Assembly (NCBI GenBank): GCA_030917745.1
Contig: JAUPUC010000070.1
Location: 1 to 14,061, forward strand
Reading direction: 5' to 3'
Source: Patescibacteria group bacterium
GTDB taxonomy: Bacteria; Patescibacteriota; Minisyncoccia; Moranbacterales; UBA1568
DNA length: 14,061 nt
The position numbers were made by a program, and so were the translations under genes. Under the pieces are notes generated by a model, which saw only the letters and a list, made by a program, of their open reading frames with translations, made no database searches and was not told the DNA's origin. Shown here piece by piece: positions 12,712 through 14,061 of this stretch (position 1 is its first letter; every line of letters starts with the position of its first letter).

Positions 12712-13458
12712 TTACCGTACGCAACTAAAGAGCTGGCAAGGATCAATCCACTCTTTCAGCTCAGGCTTGGATGCGACGTAGCCGCGAATATCCACTTCAC
12801 CCCCAGAGCGAATTCCCACATGCAGATGCTTACGTTCGCCGTCAGTTTCCTGACTCTCCCCCGTTCCCAGAAGACCCAGAACCTCACCAGCGAGGAGCTC
12901 TTCTCCTACCGCTTTCTCGACACTTCTCAATCGAAGATGCCCATAGACAATCGTCATCGGCTCTTGCCCGCGGAAACAGCGCTGTACCACGACACCACCA
13001 TACCCGCTGGCTCGCTGCTTCAAGAGCATGGGTCCACTACATATCGCCCGCACCACAACATCCGCTTCTGCCTCTTCCTCAAAGGTTTCAAAATCTGTCC
13101 CCGTATGATAACCCCGAAAACGTTCCGGCTGCACCGGTGAGGTTTCTGGAGTGATAAACATACCGAATGGCTTTTGTGTAACTCGTTCTCCCGCTCGCGA
13201 AAGCGGAGAGACAAATCCTAACTCTTGTCGATACGGCAAGACAACCTCTACTTCCGCTTGCTCATCGGGCTCCCCTTGTATCTCTCTACACGGCGCAAAC
13301 TCGCAGTGCGGCCCCGAGCGGCCCACGCTTGACCCGTCAGGACACACCCGAGCCTCCATCGTACAACCGATCTGCTCAGGTACTTTCTCTCTCAAAATCA
13401 CCAGTCCAAGAAAGCCCATCAGCACCAGCCCAAAGAGTATCATGAGTGATTTTTGCAT
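12712..13458 (-). CDS. Membrane-anchored M23 (LytM/lysostaphin-type) metallopeptidase with Cys-rich module
   Basis: 248 residues with a hydrophobic N-terminal segment (4-22) that is a signal anchor or an uncleaved signal; no lipobox is obvious. The enzyme would act outside the membrane on peptidoglycan cross-bridges. Next comes a small module with C32, C39, C52 and C57 (VCPDGSSVGRSGPHCEFAPC), probably two disulfides; I recall this pattern as common in Patescibacteria exported proteins. The M23 domain has the zinc residues H118 and D122 (YHTGTDF), YGHL (172-175) and HLH (211-213), so the catalytic set looks complete. A final C-x4-C pair (DPCQLFSC) closes the domain. It begins with ATG 13458 after a weak AAAGAG site and lies 26 bases after the HAD remnant. 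Confidence 0.9.
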   Translation of the reverse strand: MQKSLMILFGLVLMGFLGLVILREKVPEQIGCTMEARVCPDGSSVGRSGPHCEFAPCREIQGEPDEQAEVEVVLPYRQELGFVSPLSRAGERVTQKPFGMFITPETSPVQPERFRGYHTGTDFETFEEEAEADVVVRAICSGPMLLKQRASGYGGVVVQRCFRGQEPMTIVYGHLRLRSVEKAVGEELLAGEVLGLLGTGESQETDGERKHLHVGIRSGGEVDIRGYVASKPELKEWIDPCQLFSCVR

Positions 13459-13484
13459 ATCTCTTTCTCAATCAACTAAGCTCT

Positions 13485-13694
13485 CTACAAATGCATTTTC
13501 AGGAAATCCCGAAGTGCTCCTAGGTCTTTCTTCTCATTATCATAATGAGAGGTTGTGATACCTACCAATTGAGCGCTCCTCACCGCTTCTTCATTGTGTT
13601 CAAAATAGACCACATCCGCTTTGTCCAAATGAAAGCATTCAAGCATCTTTTCATAATAAGTATCTCTCTCAAATCTCATATCGAGGGAAAACAA
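13485..13694 (-). pseudogene. HAD-like hydrolase, C-terminal remnant
   Basis: 69 codons from TTG 13694 (or 64 from ATG 13679), with no ribosome site. The stretch ADVVYFEHNEEAVRSAQ followed by LVGITTSHYDN fits the C-terminal part of HAD-superfamily phosphatases, where motif IV normally reads (F/Y)(I/V)DD and is followed by N..AA...G. Here the acidic pair is EH, and the motif I (DxDxT), the cap and the motif III lysine are all absent. Upstream in the same frame the reading stays open only to a TAG near 13733. I therefore read it as a decayed fragment. A small functional protein is possible but not supported. Confidence 0.5.
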
Positions 13695-13845
13695 GAATAT
13701 TTCGAGATGGAAACCTTGAAAAGTGCGAAAAGGCTATCCAGATAACCTGACAAGCTTTGAGAGGTTTACAGCCGAGATATTCCTGTTTTCACCGATAAGC
13801 AATCTTTTTTGCTCTCCTTATGCGGTGAAATTGGAGAGAGATACT
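13659..13845. repeat. 187-bp imperfect inverted repeat between gene remnants
   Basis: The ends are a perfect 12-bp inverted pair, AGTATCTCTCTC (13659-13670) and GAGAGAGATACT (13834-13845). Further in, 13687-13706 matches the complement of 13771-13790 at 16 of 20 positions, and the core AGGCTATC (13731-13738) mirrors GATAACCT (13741-13748) with one mismatch. The right arm carries roughly 25 extra bases (near 13795-13820). A TAAG tetranucleotide stands at both outer borders (13657-13660 and 13845-13848), which could be a target-site duplication or chance. It may be a decayed MITE-like element or an inverted duplication of part of the HAD gene. Confidence 0.6.
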
Positions 13846-14061
13846 AAGTCAGGTCAGTCTTTTCCAGCTGATGTTTCAATGTGAAAACCTCATACGGCAT
13901 GTTTCCGAGACCAAATGCCTTGAACTGCTCATCATCCTCGATACTATGAGCTTGATGCGGGGATGCTGGGACGAAGTTAGAACATACTTATATTCCAATC
14001 AAGGGGTTTGCACCCTAGGCATTACTTCATGACCACTAGGATTTACAACGCTGTCTGAGAA
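13844..14061 (-). pseudogene. Cupin-like C-terminal remnant (continues past the right edge)
   Basis: On the minus strand, 13987 to the TAG at 13844-13846 is open and reads NFVPASPHQAHSIEDDEQ, then GLGNMPYEVFTLKHQ and a short end. FVPA..PHQ followed by an acidic turn resembles the second cupin motif. Upstream, in a different frame, 14061-13978 reads GHEVMPRVQTP, a TGA, then LEYKYVL, which looks like the preceding cupin strand (H..E..YVL). A frame change, an internal stop and missing residues between the two parts argue for a decayed gene. No start codon fits. The family call is by eye and tentative. Confidence 0.35.

Noticed and set aside
1..14061. tRNA, rRNA, CRISPR arrays, insertion sequences with intact transposase
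   Set aside because: I looked for cloverleaf-like segments, regularly spaced repeats and DDE or serine/tyrosine recombinase motifs on both strands and saw none.

Overview
The window holds about 15 genes, all read from the minus strand, so transcription runs from the right edge to the left. It looks like a bacterial chromosome with small, compact housekeeping genes. I infer a candidate-phyla-radiation (Patescibacteria-like) genome. The reasons are a Cys-rich 'CPDG...GRSGP.CEFAPC' module on a membrane-anchored M23 peptidase, an ALG5-like glycosyltransferase, and weak or absent ribosome binding sites on many genes. The lineage is not proven. TGA is used as a stop (tpiA), so glycine recoding of TGA is not supported.

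Right end (13.48-14.06 kb): a decayed patch. It has a cupin-like C-terminal remnant, a HAD-like C-terminal remnant, and between them a 187-bp imperfect inverted repeat. Then, leftwards: a membrane-anchored M23 peptidase (12.7-13.5 kb), a DPM1/ALG5-type family 2 glycosyltransferase (11.8-12.6 kb) and a galactose-1-phosphate uridylyltransferase-like protein (10.7-11.8 kb), followed by an intrinsic terminator.

Centre: a lower-glycolysis cluster tpiA-fba-gap (7.9-10.65 kb), with tpiA and fba sharing an ATGA overlap. It leads into a coiled-coil protein with DUF4116-like repeats. Next is a D-aminoacylase-type amidohydrolase cut in two by an in-frame TAG and altered at several expected metal-site positions. 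A DUF2238 membrane protein and murD complete this run.

Left: a compact operon, CsoR-family regulator - glutamate dehydrogenase - AhpF-type thioredoxin reductase. It has a clear sigma70-type promoter (TTGACA-N17-TAATAT) whose -10 is overlapped by a perfect 9-bp-arm palindromic operator. A weak hairpin terminator closes it. The left edge carries the first 72 codons of a single-pass membrane protein with its own predicted promoter.

The most interesting points are the CsoR-like regulator with a non-copper residue set (C36-D61-C64) apparently governing nitrogen and redox genes, the split and active-site-altered amidohydrolase beside murD, and the inverted repeat in the decayed right end.
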